64,000 nucleotides of DNA from a bacterium (GCA_905221085.1 CAJNBT010000002.1:62001-126000), one strand, 5' to 3'; shown: positions 39,039 to 48,323, counted from the stretch's first letter. The notes: generated by a model from the letters alone, not told the origin. Program-made: numbers and translations.

Positions 39039-39830
39039 CTAAATGGATTCATCAATCAAATGTTTAAGATTTGATAGGAGATGCTCCAAAGTTAGGACTG
39101 TTTTCTGTTGGTGATCTAGTTGGTAGAGATTTTGAAAGTAGTCTTGAATATCGTTTTCAAAATTTTGAGGTAGATGAGAGCAATTGTTTTTTGCGAACTG
39201 GAGCATGCGTTTTTCTCCTGGATGGAGCTGCTCATTGAAGGCGAAGAGCAAATCAAAATAAGAGGCGAAAAACTCACTACTGCGGTGATTGATGCTGAGT
39301 AAGTCTTGGCGTTTGAGAGCTTTTTTGATTTGTCTTGAAAAAGCTGGCATAGCTTGGTCGAGAAGCAGGAATTGCTTGTTGATGATATTCTTTTTCAGCT
39401 CAGCTGGATAAGGAAGATTGTACTTTTTCTGGAGGGCAGCATAGTGACCATCTTGATCGTAGATAATCTTACTGTTGAGAAGATTGTACCACATACAAGT
39501 AGTGTAAGAATTCTGGGCTTGGTGCTCTAAAACTACGGCCTGTAAATCTTTGTCAAATTCGTCTAAAGAGCGGTAAATCAGCTCGATTTCGATACCATTA
39601 TTGAGAACACAATCGTCTTCCAATTCCCAAAATTGATTGCCAATTTCCATATAGGAGCAGTGTTTACTGAGGATTTCTTTTCGTATGTCTGGCGAGAGAG
39701 GAGCACTGAGGTAGACATATACATCATAGTCAGAGTCTTTGTCAAAATCTTGTCCAGCCCGTGATCCTCCTAGAGCTAGAGCCTCTACTTGCTCTAGTTG
39801 AGCCAATTCTTTAAAGAGATGATGTGGCAT
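39039..39830 (-). CDS. Nucleotidyltransferase-fold protein (DUF4037-like)
   Basis: 263 residues. The N-terminus has the nucleotidyltransferase signature ALGGSRAG...KDSDYDVYVY (GS...DxD, about residues 20-40), as in kanamycin-type and MinimalNTase enzymes, and a third acidic residue in IEIELIY. The C-terminal half is helical and resembles DUF4037. It probably transfers a nucleotide to a small molecule, protein or RNA; the target is unknown. It is a single gene on the minus strand with its own promoter and terminator, divergent from gpmA. Confidence 0.72.
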   Translation of the reverse strand: MPHHLFKELAQLEQVEALALGGSRAGQDFDKDSDYDVYVYLSAPLSPDIRKEILSKHCSYMEIGNQFWELEDDCVLNNGIEIELIYRSLDEFDKDLQAVVLEHQAQNSYTTCMWYNLLNSKIIYDQDGHYAALQKKYNLPYPAELKKNIINKQFLLLDQAMPAFSRQIKKALKRQDLLSINHRSSEFFASYFDLLFAFNEQLHPGEKRMLQFAKNNCSHLPQNFENDIQDYFQNLYQLDHQQKTVLTLEHLLSNLKHLIDESI

Positions 39831-39860
39831 AATGTTAACCTTCTTTATTTTTTTGACATC

Positions 39861-39889
39861 ATTCTAACAAAAAGTAAGGAGATTAGCAA
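39861..39889 (-). promoter_or_regulatory. Promoter of the nucleotidyltransferase gene
   Basis: Minus strand TTGCTA (39884-39889), 17-bp spacer, TAGAAT (39861-39866) preceded by TGT (extended -10). Confidence 0.65.
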
Positions 39890-40060
39890 GAGTGAAATGG
39901 AAATTTCTTTTCACATATTTGCGTATATTTGCTTAAAGCAATTTAAGTCTCAAACAGTCCTTTCCTTTTTGGTTTTGACTAGCTTTTTTGTGAAAAATTG
40001 TGTAAAATAGAATAGATAAACGAGGGGAAACCTCGGAAAATTTAAAGGAGAATCCATCTA

Positions 40061-40753
40061 ATGGTAAAATTAGTTTTTGCTCGCCACGGTGAGTCTGAAT
40101 GGAACAAAGCTAACCTTTTCACTGGTTGGGCTGATGTTGATTTGTCTGAAAAAGGTACACAACAAGCGATTGACGCTGGTAAATTGATCAAAGAAGCTGG
40201 TATCGAATTTGACCAAGCTTACACTTCAGTATTGAAACGTGCTATCAAAACAACTAACTTGGCTCTTGAAGCTTCTGACCAATTGTGGGTTCCAGTTGAA
40301 AAATCATGGCGCTTGAACGAACGTCACTACGGTGGTTTGACTGGTAAAAACAAAGCTGAAGCTGCTGAACAATTTGGTGATGAGCAAGTTCACATCTGGC
40401 GTCGTTCATACGATGTATTGCCTCCAAACATGGACCGTGATGATGAGCACTCAGCTCACACTGACCGTCGTTACGCTTCACTTGACGACTCAGTTATCCC
40501 AGATGCTGAAAACTTGAAAGTGACTTTGGAACGTGCCCTTCCATTCTGGGAAGATAAAATCGCTCCAGCTCTTAAAGATGGTAAAAACGTATTCGTAGGA
40601 GCTCACGGTAACTCAATCCGTGCCCTTGTAAAACACATCAAAGGTTTGTCAGATGACGAAATCATGGATGTGGAAATCCCTAACTTCCCACCATTAGTAT
40701 TCGAATTCGACGAAAAATTGAACGTAGTTTCTGAATACTACCTTGGAAAATAA
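40061..40753 (+). CDS. gpmA: 2,3-bisphosphoglycerate-dependent phosphoglycerate mutase
   Basis: Glycolytic enzyme interconverting 3- and 2-phosphoglycerate. 230 residues with the phosphohistidine motif [10 protein letters not shown] (His near residue 9), [15 protein letters not shown] and [13 protein letters not shown] (second active-site His). Codon use is strongly biased, as for abundant glycolytic proteins, and there is an AAAGGAG site. Candidate -10 boxes (TAAAAT 40003, TAGAAT 40008) lie upstream. Confidence 0.97.
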   Translation: MVKLVFARHGESEWNKANLFTGWADVDLSEKGTQQAIDAGKLIKEAGIEFDQAYTSVLKRAIKTTNLALEASDQLWVPVEKSWRLNERHYGGLTGKNKAEAAEQFGDEQVHIWRRSYDVLPPNMDRDDEHSAHTDRRYASLDDSVIPDAENLKVTLERALPFWEDKIAPALKDGKNVFVGAHGNSIRALVKHIKGLSDDEIMDVEIPNFPPLVFEFDEKLNVVSEYYLGK

Positions 40754-40762
40754 AAAATTGTA

Positions 40763-40790
40763 AGTCTAGAATTGATTTCTAGGCTTTTTA
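40763..40790 (+). terminator. Intrinsic terminator of gpmA
   Basis: AGTCTAGAA (40763-40771), TTGAT loop, TTCTAGGCT (40777-40785; one G-T pair), then T's. Confidence 0.82.
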
Positions 40791-40805
40791 TGTTAGTATG
40801 GTAGT

Positions 40806-43238
40806 ATGATAAGGAATAAAAAACAAGATTATGTACTGACCTACAAGCAACCAGCTTCAACAACTTACAAGGGTTGGGAAGAAGAGGCCTTACCGATAGG
40901 CAATGCTTCTCTAGGGGCTAAAGTATTTGGGTTTATAGGGGCTGAGCGGATTCAATTTAATGAAAAAAGTCTCTGGTCTGGAGGTCCACTTCCTGATAGT
41001 TTTGATTATCAGGGTGGAAATCTTCAGGACCAGTATAGCTTTTTAGCTGAGATTCGACAGGCTTTGGAAAAGAGAGACTACAATACTGCTAAGGAACTGG
41101 CTGAGCAGCATCTAGTCGGGCCAAAAACGAGTCAATATGGGAGATATCTGTCCTTTGGAGATCTTCTCATTGAGTTCAGCCAGCAAGGTAAGACTTTGTC
41201 TCAGGTGACGGATTACCAGAGACAGTTGAATATCAGTAAGGCGCTTGCGACGACTTCTTATGCCTATAAAGGGACTATGTTTAAACGAGAAGCCTTTGCC
41301 AGTTTTTCAGATGATCTCTTGGTTCAGCGTTTTACTAAGGAAGGGGCGGAAACTCTAGATTTTACTATAGAACTGTCCTTGACCCGTGATTTAGCTTCTG
41401 ATGGAAAGTATGAGCAGAAAAAGTCTGATTACAAGGAATGCCAACTGGAAATTACTGATTCTCATATTTTGATGAAGGGAAGAGTTAAGGATAATAATCT
41501 GCGGTTTGCTGGTTGTCTAGCTTGGCAAACTGATGGTGATATTAGAGTCTGGTCGGATAAGGTTCAGATATCAGGAGCTAGTTATGCTAATCTCTTCTTG
41601 GCGGCTAAGACGGATTTTGCTCAAAATCCTGCTAGCAATTATCGCAAGAAAATAGATTTAGAGCAACAGGTAAAAGACTTGGTGGAGATAGCTAAAGAAA
41701 AGGGCTATACCCGATTGAAATCAAGGCATATTGAGGACTACCAATCCTTATTCCAGCGTGTTCAATTGGATTTGGGGGCTGAAGTTGACGCATCCACTAC
41801 AGATGATTTGTTAAAAAATTATAAGCCACAAGAGGGGCAGGCTTTGGAGGAGCTGTTCTTTCAGTATGGGCGGTATTTATTGATTAGTTCGTCCAGAGAT
41901 TGCCCAGATGCGCTACCAGCTAACCTGCAAGGGGTCTGGAATGCGGTCGACAATCCTTCTTGGAATTCGGACTATCACCTGAATATCAACCTGCAGATGA
42001 ATTATTGGCCAGCCTATGTGACTAACCTATTAGAGACGGCCTTTCCGGTCATCAACTATATCGATGATTTGCGTGTCTATGGTCGCCTATCGGCTGCAAG
42101 GTATGCAGGAATCGTCTCTCAGGAAGGGGAGGAGAATGGTTGGTTGGTCCATACGCAAGCGACTCCCTTTGGCTGGACGGCACCTGGTTGGGACTACTAC
42201 TGGGGCTGGTCGCCAGCTGCCAATGCGTGGATGATGCAAACGGTTTATGAGGCCTATTCATTTTATAGGGACCAAGACTATCTCAGGGAGAAAATTTATC
42301 CCATGTTGAGGGAAACGGTTCGTTTTTGGAATGATTTTTTACATGAGGATAAGGAGGCGAAGCGTTGGGTGTCTTCTCCATCTTACTCACCAGAACATGG
42401 ACCGATTTCGATTGGCAATACCTATGACCAATCTCTGATTTGGCAATTATTCCATGATTTTATTCAGGCTGCTCAAGAATTGGGGCTGGATGCGGACTTG
42501 TTGACGGAAGTCAAAGAAAAATTTGACCTGCTTAATCCTCTACAAATCACTCAATCTGGTCGAATCAGGGAGTGGTATGAGGAGGAAGAGCAACATTTTC
42601 AAAATGAAAAAGTGGAGGCCCAGCATCGGCACGCTTCCCATCTAGTGGGACTCTATCCTGGCAATCTCTTTAGCTACAAGGGACAAGAGTATCTTGTAGC
42701 GGCGCGTGCTAGTCTCAATGATCGTGGAGATGGGGGCACAGGTTGGTCCATGGCTAATAAAATCAATCTCTGGGCGCGTTTAGGAGATGGCAATCGAGCC
42801 CATAAATTATTAGCAGAGCAGTTAAAGACATCCACCTTGCTCAATATTTGGTGCACCCATCCTCCTTTTCAGATAGATGGTAATTTTGGTGCTACTAGTG
42901 GTATGGCGGAAATGTTGCTCCAGTCTCATACAGCTTATCTGGTGCCCCTAGCTGCCCTACCCGATGCTTGGTCAACAGGTTCTGTTTCAGGTTTAATGGC
43001 ACGTGGACATTTTGAAGTTAGTATGCGGTGGGAGAATAAAAAACTCTTACAGATGACCATTTTATCAAGAAGTGGAGGAGATTTGCGAGTCTCTTATCCA
43101 GGTATTGAAAAAAGTGTGATTGAAGTGAATCAAGAAAAAGCAAAAGTGAAATGCATAGAGAAAGATTGTATTTCAGTGGCGACAGCAGAAGGCGATCTGG
43201 TTCAATTTTATTTTTTAGAAGATGTTATACTCTTCTAA
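40806..43238 (+). CDS. GH95-family alpha-L-fucosidase, cytoplasmic
   Basis: Glycoside hydrolase of 810 residues. GH95 hallmarks: a start region with WEEEALPIGNASLGAKVFG, NEKSLWSGGP, then NLQGVWN...NSDYHLNINLQMNYW (catalytic Asn pair), SPSYSPEHGP (likely catalytic Glu) and DGNFGATSGMAEMLLQSH (catalytic Asp). No signal peptide or anchor is present, so it should act on imported fucosylated oligosaccharides. ATG 40806 is the first possible start (in-frame stop at 40794), yet no clear Shine-Dalgarno precedes it. The last residues (VILF) and the stop codon are encoded by a BOX element, so the 3' end was altered by that insertion. Confidence 0.88.
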   Translation: MIRNKKQDYVLTYKQPASTTYKGWEEEALPIGNASLGAKVFGFIGAERIQFNEKSLWSGGPLPDSFDYQGGNLQDQYSFLAEIRQALEKRDYNTAKELAEQHLVGPKTSQYGRYLSFGDLLIEFSQQGKTLSQVTDYQRQLNISKALATTSYAYKGTMFKREAFASFSDDLLVQRFTKEGAETLDFTIELSLTRDLASDGKYEQKKSDYKECQLEITDSHILMKGRVKDNNLRFAGCLAWQTDGDIRVWSDKVQISGASYANLFLAAKTDFAQNPASNYRKKIDLEQQVKDLVEIAKEKGYTRLKSRHIEDYQSLFQRVQLDLGAEVDASTTDDLLKNYKPQEGQALEELFFQYGRYLLISSSRDCPDALPANLQGVWNAVDNPSWNSDYHLNINLQMNYWPAYVTNLLETAFPVINYIDDLRVYGRLSAARYAGIVSQEGEENGWLVHTQATPFGWTAPGWDYYWGWSPAANAWMMQTVYEAYSFYRDQDYLREKIYPMLRETVRFWNDFLHEDKEAKRWVSSPSYSPEHGPISIGNTYDQSLIWQLFHDFIQAAQELGLDADLLTEVKEKFDLLNPLQITQSGRIREWYEEEEQHFQNEKVEAQHRHASHLVGLYPGNLFSYKGQEYLVAARASLNDRGDGGTGWSMANKINLWARLGDGNRAHKLLAEQLKTSTLLNIWCTHPPFQIDGNFGATSGMAEMLLQSHTAYLVPLAALPDAWSTGSVSGLMARGHFEVSMRWENKKLLQMTILSRSGGDLRVSYPGIEKSVIEVNQEKAKVKCIEKDCISVATAEGDLVQFYFLEDVILF

Positions 43239-43377
43239 AATCAAATTCAAACCACGTCAGCGTCGCCTTACCGTATATATGTGACTGACTTTGTCAGTCT
43301 TATCTACAACTTCAAAGCGGTGCTTTGAGCAACCTGCGGCTAGCTTCCTAGTTTGCTCTTTAATTTTCATTGAGTAT
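43227..43377 (+). repeat. BOX element 4 (boxA-boxB-boxC), overlapping the GH95 stop
   Basis: 151 bp from ATACTCTTCTAAAATC to TTTTCATTGAGTAT, with boxB (GTGACTGACTTTGTCAGTC) and boxC (ACCTGCGGCTAGCTTCC). The GH95 stop codon (43236-43238) is inside the boxA end. Confidence 0.9.
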
Positions 43378-43431
43378 TAGAAGGCAGTAATTTGGAACTG
43401 CCTTTTTTGAAGGATTTGAAAATGTAAGCAG

Positions 43432-43460
43432 TTTCCAACTATTTGAAAAAGCGTTATAAT
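43432..43460 (+). promoter_or_regulatory. Promoter of the ABC exporter operon
   Basis: TTTCCA (43432-43437), 17-bp spacer, TATAAT (43455-43460). A 5' UTR of about 33 nt leads to the start. Confidence 0.6.
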
Positions 43461-43499
43461 GGTAGTAGGAAGTAATTTGTTTGAGAGAGGGTGGGTCTA

Positions 43500-44201
43500 A
43501 TGGCTTATATTGAGATGAAACGCTGTTACAAGCGTTATCAGGTTGGGGATACGGAGATTGTGGCCAATCGCGATGTGAATTTTGAAATTGAAAAAGGGGA
43601 GTTGGTGATTATTCTAGGTGCGTCAGGTGCTGGTAAGTCAACGGTTCTTAACCTTCTTGGGGGAATGGATACCAATGACGAGGGGGAAATCTGGATTGAT
43701 GGGGTCAATATTGCAGACTACAATTCCCACCAGCGCACTAATTACCGTAGAAATGATGTGGGGTTTGTTTTTCAGTTTTATAATCTAGTTTCCAATCTGA
43801 CAGCTATGGAAAATGTGGAGTTGGCTTCAGAAATCGTGACAGATGCCTTGAATCCTGAGCAGGTTTTGACAGATGTAGGTTTGGCTCATCGTCTCAACAA
43901 CTTTCCAGGCCAGCTTTCTGGAGGGGAGCAACAGCGAGTCTCCATTGCACGCGCGGTAGCCAAAAATCCTAAAATCCTCCTTTGCGATGAACCGACTGGA
44001 GCCTTGGATTATCAGACGGGGAAGCAAGTCTTGAAGATTCTCCAAGACATGTCTCGTCAAAAGGGAGCGACGGTGGTTATCGTGACTCATAATAGCGCGC
44101 TAGCTCCTATTGCTGATCGCGTGATTCATATGCATGATGCTAGTGTCAAGGATGTGGTGATCAATCAGCATCCTCAGGATATAGACAGTTTGGAGTACTA
44201 G
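43500..44201 (+). CDS. ABC transporter ATP-binding protein (MacB/LolD type)
   Basis: 233 residues with Walker [11 protein letters not shown]-loop [13 protein letters not shown], signature [14 protein letters not shown] and Walker [13 protein letters not shown]. It powers the FtsX-type permease encoded one base downstream. ATG 43500 with GAGAGAGG 9 bases ahead is preferred to the in-frame GTG at 43491, which follows that site directly. This class exports or extracts peptides and lipoproteins; the cargo is unknown. Confidence 0.92.
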   Translation: MAYIEMKRCYKRYQVGDTEIVANRDVNFEIEKGELVIILGASGAGKSTVLNLLGGMDTNDEGEIWIDGVNIADYNSHQRTNYRRNDVGFVFQFYNLVSNLTAMENVELASEIVTDALNPEQVLTDVGLAHRLNNFPGQLSGGEQQRVSIARAVAKNPKILLCDEPTGALDYQTGKQVLKILQDMSRQKGATVVIVTHNSALAPIADRVIHMHDASVKDVVINQHPQDIDSLEY

Positions 44202-44202
44202 C

Positions 44203-46899
44203 ATGATTAAGCGAAAAACTTATTGGAAGGACTTGATTCAGTCCTTCACAGGATCCAAGGGGCGTTTTTTATCCATCTTGACCTTGATGATGTTGGGATC
44301 TTTAGCCTTAGTAGGTCTCAAAGTGACTAGTCCCAATATGGAAGAGACTGCTAATGACTATTTAACCACTGCTAAAACCTTGGATTTGGCAGTCATGTCT
44401 AACTATGGCTTGGATCAAACAGATCAAAAAGAACTAGAACAGACGCAGGGTGCAGAGGTTGAATTTGGCTACTTGATAGATGTGACTATGGAGAATGGGC
44501 AGGATGCCATTCGGCTGTATTCCAAACCAGAGCGAATTTCAACCTTTCAGCTAAGAGAGGGGCGACTTCCTCAGTCCGACCAGGAAATCGCTTTGGCCAG
44601 TCATCTGCAGAGTCAATATAGCGTGGGACAGGAGATTAGTTTTAAAGAAAAAGAAGGTGGTCATTCCTCTTTAAAAGACCCTACTTTTACCATCACTGGT
44701 TTTGTGGATTCAGCTGAAATCCTCTCCCAGCGAGATATGGGCTATGCAGGAAGCGGAAGCGGGACTCTGACAGCCTATGGGGTGATTTTGCCTAGCCAGT
44801 TTGATCAGAAAGTCTACAATATAGCTCGTTTGAAATATCAAGATTTAGCAGGTTTAAATGCTTTTTCATCAGCTTATGAAGAAAAATCCAAGCAACATCA
44901 GGAAGAGCTTGAACAAGCTTTATCAGATAATGGCAAGGCACGTCTACAACTCTTAAAACAAGAAGGGCAAGAATCTATCGATAAGGGGCAAGAGACCCTG
45001 AACAAGGCGCAGACTAATTTGCTGGAAGGCAAGCGTCGTTTAGCAACTGCTCAAGCTCGTTTACAGGCTCAGGAAAATCAACTAGCCTTGTTGCCTCAAG
45101 CTCAGAGTGCTCAACTTACCCAAGCCAAGCAGGAATTAAGCAAGGAAGAGGACAAACTAAAGCAGGCTGAACAAAATTTAGCCCAAGAAAAGGAAAAATT
45201 AGAAAAACATCAGCAAGTCCTGGATGATTTGGCTGAGCCCAAGTATCAGGTCTATAATCGTCAGACCATGCCAGGTGGTCAGGGCTATCTCATGTATAGC
45301 AATGCTACAGCCAGTATTCGGGCAGTGGGCAATATCTTTCCGGTGGTACTTTATGCCGTAGCAGCCATGGTGACCTTTACCACCATGACTCGTTTTGTGG
45401 ATGAAGAGCGAACTCATGCAGGTATTTTTAAGGCCTTGGGCTATCGTAGTAAGGATATTATCGCCAAGTTTCTCCTCTACGGTCTAGTAGCTGGGACTGT
45501 CGGCACAGCTCTAGGTAGTATACTTGGCCATTATTTACTAGCCAGTGTAATTTCAAGTGTCATTACAAAAGGTATGGTGGTGGGAGAAACTCAGATTCAG
45601 TTCTATTGGACCTATAGCATACTAGCTCTTGGTTTGAGTTGGTTAGCGAGTGTGTTACCAGCCTATCTGGTGGCTCGTAGGGAACTTCACGATGAAGCAG
45701 CCCAACTTTTACTGCCTAAACCACCTGTTAAAGGAGCTAAAATCTTACTGGAGCGCATCAGTTTTATTTGGCGTCGTCTCAGTTTCACCCATAAGGTAAC
45801 AGCTCGTAATATCTTTCGTTATAAGCAACGGATATTGATGACAATCTTTGGTGTGGCAGGTTCTGTAGCTCTGCTCTTTGCAGGCTTGGGAATCCAATCC
45901 TCTGTAGCAGGAGTTCCGTCTAGACAGTTTCAACAAATCCAACAGTATCAGATGATTGTCTCTGAAAATCCAAGTGCGACCAATCAGGACAAGGTAGAGC
46001 TAGAAGAAGTGTTGAAAGGGCAGGATATCCAAGCATACCAGAAAATCTATTCTAAGACGCTAGACAAGAATTTCAAAGGCAAGGCTGGTCTTCAGACAAT
46101 TACCCTTATGATGACAGAGAAGGAGGATTTGACACCCTTTATCCATCTGCAAAATCATCAGCAGGAGCTGACATTAAAAGATGGAGTCGTTATTACAGCT
46201 AAACTTGCTCAGCTGGCAGGTGTCAAAGTTGGGCAGACTCTAGAAATTGAAGGTAAGGAGCTAAAGGTTGCTGCCATTGCTGAGAACTACGTTGGTCATT
46301 TTATTTATATGAACCAAGCCAATTATGAGCAACTTTATGGACAACTGCCCCAAGCCAACACTTATCTGGTTAGGCTAAAGGATTCTAGTGCGCCTAGTAT
46401 CGAAAGGCAGGCAGGTCTACTCATGAATCAGGCTGCGGTGTCTAGTGTTGTCCAGAATGCTTCAGCCATTCGACTCTTTGACTCCGTCGCCAGCTCACTC
46501 AATCAGACCATGACCATCTTGGTCATCGTGTCGGTTCTGTTGGCTATTGTTATCCTCTACAATCTGACTAATATCAACGTGGCTGAGAGAATCCGTGAAC
46601 TCTCCACTATCAAGGTTCTCGGTTTTCATAATAATGAAGTCACCCTCTACATTTACCGTGAGACGATTGTCTTGTCTCTTGTGGGAATCGTACTTGGTCT
46701 GGTATCAGGTTTCTATTTACACCAATTTTTGATTCAAATGATTTCGCCTGCGACTATTCTCTTTTATCCGCAGGTAGGCTGGGAAGTCTATGTAATTCCA
46801 GTAGCAGCAGTAAGCATCATTTTGACCTTGCTTGGCTTCTTCGTCAATCGTCATCTGAGAAAGGTTGATATGCTTGAAGCCTTGAAATCTGTAGAGTAA
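44203..46899 (+). CDS. FtsX/MacB-type ABC transporter permease with periplasmic-side coiled coil
   Basis: 898 residues. An N-terminal membrane helix (about 20-40) is followed by an extracellular domain that includes a long coiled coil (about 225-345, rich in Gln/Glu/Lys/Ala heptads). Three helices come next (about 365-490), then a second helix, an extracellular domain and a final three-helix FtsX block (about 765-885) ending VDMLEALKSVE. It is one half of a two-gene exporter of the type that handles antimicrobial peptides or cell-surface lipoproteins. The start follows the ATPase stop by one base. The function is inferred only from architecture. Confidence 0.88.
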   Translation: MIKRKTYWKDLIQSFTGSKGRFLSILTLMMLGSLALVGLKVTSPNMEETANDYLTTAKTLDLAVMSNYGLDQTDQKELEQTQGAEVEFGYLIDVTMENGQDAIRLYSKPERISTFQLREGRLPQSDQEIALASHLQSQYSVGQEISFKEKEGGHSSLKDPTFTITGFVDSAEILSQRDMGYAGSGSGTLTAYGVILPSQFDQKVYNIARLKYQDLAGLNAFSSAYEEKSKQHQEELEQALSDNGKARLQLLKQEGQESIDKGQETLNKAQTNLLEGKRRLATAQARLQAQENQLALLPQAQSAQLTQAKQELSKEEDKLKQAEQNLAQEKEKLEKHQQVLDDLAEPKYQVYNRQTMPGGQGYLMYSNATASIRAVGNIFPVVLYAVAAMVTFTTMTRFVDEERTHAGIFKALGYRSKDIIAKFLLYGLVAGTVGTALGSILGHYLLASVISSVITKGMVVGETQIQFYWTYSILALGLSWLASVLPAYLVARRELHDEAAQLLLPKPPVKGAKILLERISFIWRRLSFTHKVTARNIFRYKQRILMTIFGVAGSVALLFAGLGIQSSVAGVPSRQFQQIQQYQMIVSENPSATNQDKVELEEVLKGQDIQAYQKIYSKTLDKNFKGKAGLQTITLMMTEKEDLTPFIHLQNHQQELTLKDGVVITAKLAQLAGVKVGQTLEIEGKELKVAAIAENYVGHFIYMNQANYEQLYGQLPQANTYLVRLKDSSAPSIERQAGLLMNQAAVSSVVQNASAIRLFDSVASSLNQTMTILVIVSVLLAIVILYNLTNINVAERIRELSTIKVLGFHNNEVTLYIYRETIVLSLVGIVLGLVSGFYLHQFLIQMISPATILFYPQVGWEVYVIPVAAVSIILTLLGFFVNRHLRKVDMLEALKSVE

Positions 46900-46946
46900 T
46901 TTAGTTGTTTTTATCAGATCGAACTTGAATTTACTCGTAAATCATG

Positions 46947-46973
46947 ACCACCCGCATAGCGAGTGGTTTTTTT
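46947..46973 (+). terminator. Intrinsic terminator of the ABC exporter operon
   Basis: ACCAC (46947-46951) / GTGGT (46963-46967) around CGC/GCG-like pairing, followed by seven T's. Confidence 0.78.
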
Positions 46974-47052
46974 GTCTCGCACCTAGCGGAGCGAGACGGA
47001 CTAATAGTCACATAATTATAAGGCTGATAGTATTAATTTCACTATCAGCCTT
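46974..47052. repeat. Two further hairpins at the 3' end of the regulator gene
   Basis: GTCTCGC (46974-46980) / GCGAGAC (46991-46997), and a perfect 12-bp stem AAGGCTGATAGT (47020-47031) / ACTATCAGCCTT (47041-47052). The second is placed to end the minus-strand regulator transcript, though its T tail is poor. Confidence 0.65.
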
Positions 47053-47096
47053 ACAGGTTATTTAACGTTTCAGAAAAACTATGATGTCAATATTAA

Positions 47097-47960
47097 CTAA
47101 ACAGTATCTAATTCCTTCAAATAATTTTCTATCTTCATCAACATTAAAGGATTGTTATAAATCTTACATAACTCTCTTGCTTCTAAATAATAATTTTTGA
47201 CTTGTTCTTTGTCTAGAAATTTGGTCCCAGCATTTCCTACAAGAATAAGTAGAGGAGCCAGTTGGTAGCTTGTCTGTCTTTGTTTACAGAGTTCAATCGT
47301 CTCAAGAGCTTCTTGGATGGCTTCATTATATTTTTCCTTTGATACTAGGTAGTGAGCGTAGTTGTACCGAACTCTGATGTAGCCAAATAAAAACTCTTGA
47401 TGCTCAAAATTTTTTGTCTGATATAACTCCATCAAATGAGAGTAGTTTGCCTCATATTCTTGTTCACGACCCACTAAGGAATAGAAATTAGATAGAGTAT
47501 TCAACGCCTTTAAATAAATCAGAGTATTTGAGGAGACTTTTAATAATATATTTTCCAATGAAGAAATTGCCTCACACTTACTGTCATATTGATAGAAGTC
47601 AATAATAGCTTTAATCCATTCAAGGTAAGTTCGGTCTTCTAGTGTTAGAAAAGTACTTCGTTCAATCTCTATTCTATAAAGATATTCCAAATCGTCATAA
47701 TTTCTATCATCTAATAGGCGAGCAGATAATTGCTTGAAATTAGAGAGGTTAGATTTAATTTCAATTTGTTCATTAAAAAAATAATCTAATGGCACTTCAA
47801 GTCGTTGAGAGAGTTTGAATAACAAGTCTGCGGAGGGAATAAAATGACCTCTTTCAATTTTACTAATCTGACTTTGTTCACAAATTCCTTCTGCAAGAGT
47901 TTGTTGGGAGAGTCTCAACTCTTTTCTTTTCAATCTGAATTTCTCTGCGAGTGTATTCAT
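47097..47960 (-). CDS. PlcR/TprA-family peptide-responsive transcriptional regulator
   Basis: 287 residues: N-terminal XRE helix-turn-helix (about 5-62, FRLKRKELRLSQQTLAEGI and QSQISKIERG) followed by TPR-type helical repeats (about 75-285). This is the RRNPP layout, in which an imported peptide binds the TPR domain and controls DNA binding. The length and the N-terminus recall pneumococcal TprA. It is transcribed away from a Phr-like peptide gene (48148-48323), the usual arrangement of TprA/PhrA. It likely controls the peptide gene and the bacteriocin-type genes beyond it. Not an Rgg protein as far as can be judged, since the TPR part has the shorter PlcR-like form. Confidence 0.85.
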   Translation of the reverse strand: MNTLAEKFRLKRKELRLSQQTLAEGICEQSQISKIERGHFIPSADLLFKLSQRLEVPLDYFFNEQIEIKSNLSNFKQLSARLLDDRNYDDLEYLYRIEIERSTFLTLEDRTYLEWIKAIIDFYQYDSKCEAISSLENILLKVSSNTLIYLKALNTLSNFYSLVGREQEYEANYSHLMELYQTKNFEHQEFLFGYIRVRYNYAHYLVSKEKYNEAIQEALETIELCKQRQTSYQLAPLLILVGNAGTKFLDKEQVKNYYLEARELCKIYNNPLMLMKIENYLKELDTV

Positions 47961-48008
47961 TAAAGATAATAATCCTTCCTATTTGCTTAATTTCATTATA
48001 AAATTTTT

Positions 48009-48083
48009 AGTTCAAAATAGCAAGTTAAAGGAATAAAAAAAATTCTTTATAGTAATAATAAGAAAAAAAAGTTCAAAAAGCAA
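48009..48083. promoter_or_regulatory. Direct repeats in the regulator-peptide intergenic region
   Basis: AGTTCAAAATAGCAA (48009-48023) and AGTTCAAAAAGCAA (48070-48083), 61 bp apart, lie between the divergent genes and just upstream of the peptide promoter. They are plausible operators for the PlcR/TprA-type regulator. Confidence 0.45.
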
Positions 48084-48091
48084 TAAAATAT

Positions 48092-48120
48092 TTGAATGAA
48101 TAAAATATATATGTTAAAAT
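48092..48120 (+). promoter_or_regulatory. Promoter of the Phr-type peptide gene
   Basis: TTGAAT (48092-48097), 17-bp spacer, TAAAAT (48115-48120) preceded by TGT (extended -10). Confidence 0.68.
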
Positions 48121-48147
48121 AAAAACAAGGAAACAGAAAGGGGTTTC

Positions 48148-48323
48148 AGGGCAAGAGAAAAAAACGTGGAATTCAAAAATTAGCTATATTAGCATTACTA
48201 GGGGTTTTTACGTTTAGTAATACAATTCCTTACCAACAGTTTATTCAGAAGAATAAACAATTGGAGATTCGAGTAGAATCACAAAAGAAGTCTGATGGTC
48301 TTGATGTTGGGAAGGCTGATTGA
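48148..48323 (+). pseudogene. Phr-type signal peptide precursor, start codon apparently lost
   Basis: The frame ending at TGA 48321-48323 reads as a Phr precursor: basic start (GKRKKRGIQ), hydrophobic export segment (LAILALLGVFTF), a polar middle and the C-terminal tail SDGLDVGKAD. The last ten residues differ at one position from the pneumococcal PhrA pheromone as I know it (SNGLDVGKAD). No ATG, GTG or TTG precedes the export segment in this frame: the stretch opens at 48123, after a stop. TTTCAGGGC at 48144-48152 becomes TTTC-ATG-GGC if one T is restored between 48148 and 48149, placing an in-frame ATG 4 bases after GAAAGGGG and giving a 58-residue precursor. So a one-base deletion, a sequencing error or a non-standard start must explain it. 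Confidence 0.75.

Noticed and set aside
39798..40010. 70-codon frame between the nucleotidyltransferase gene and gpmA
   Set aside because: It overlaps the divergent promoter region and the neighbouring gene start; low-complexity Phe/Leu/Ser content without a ribosome site.
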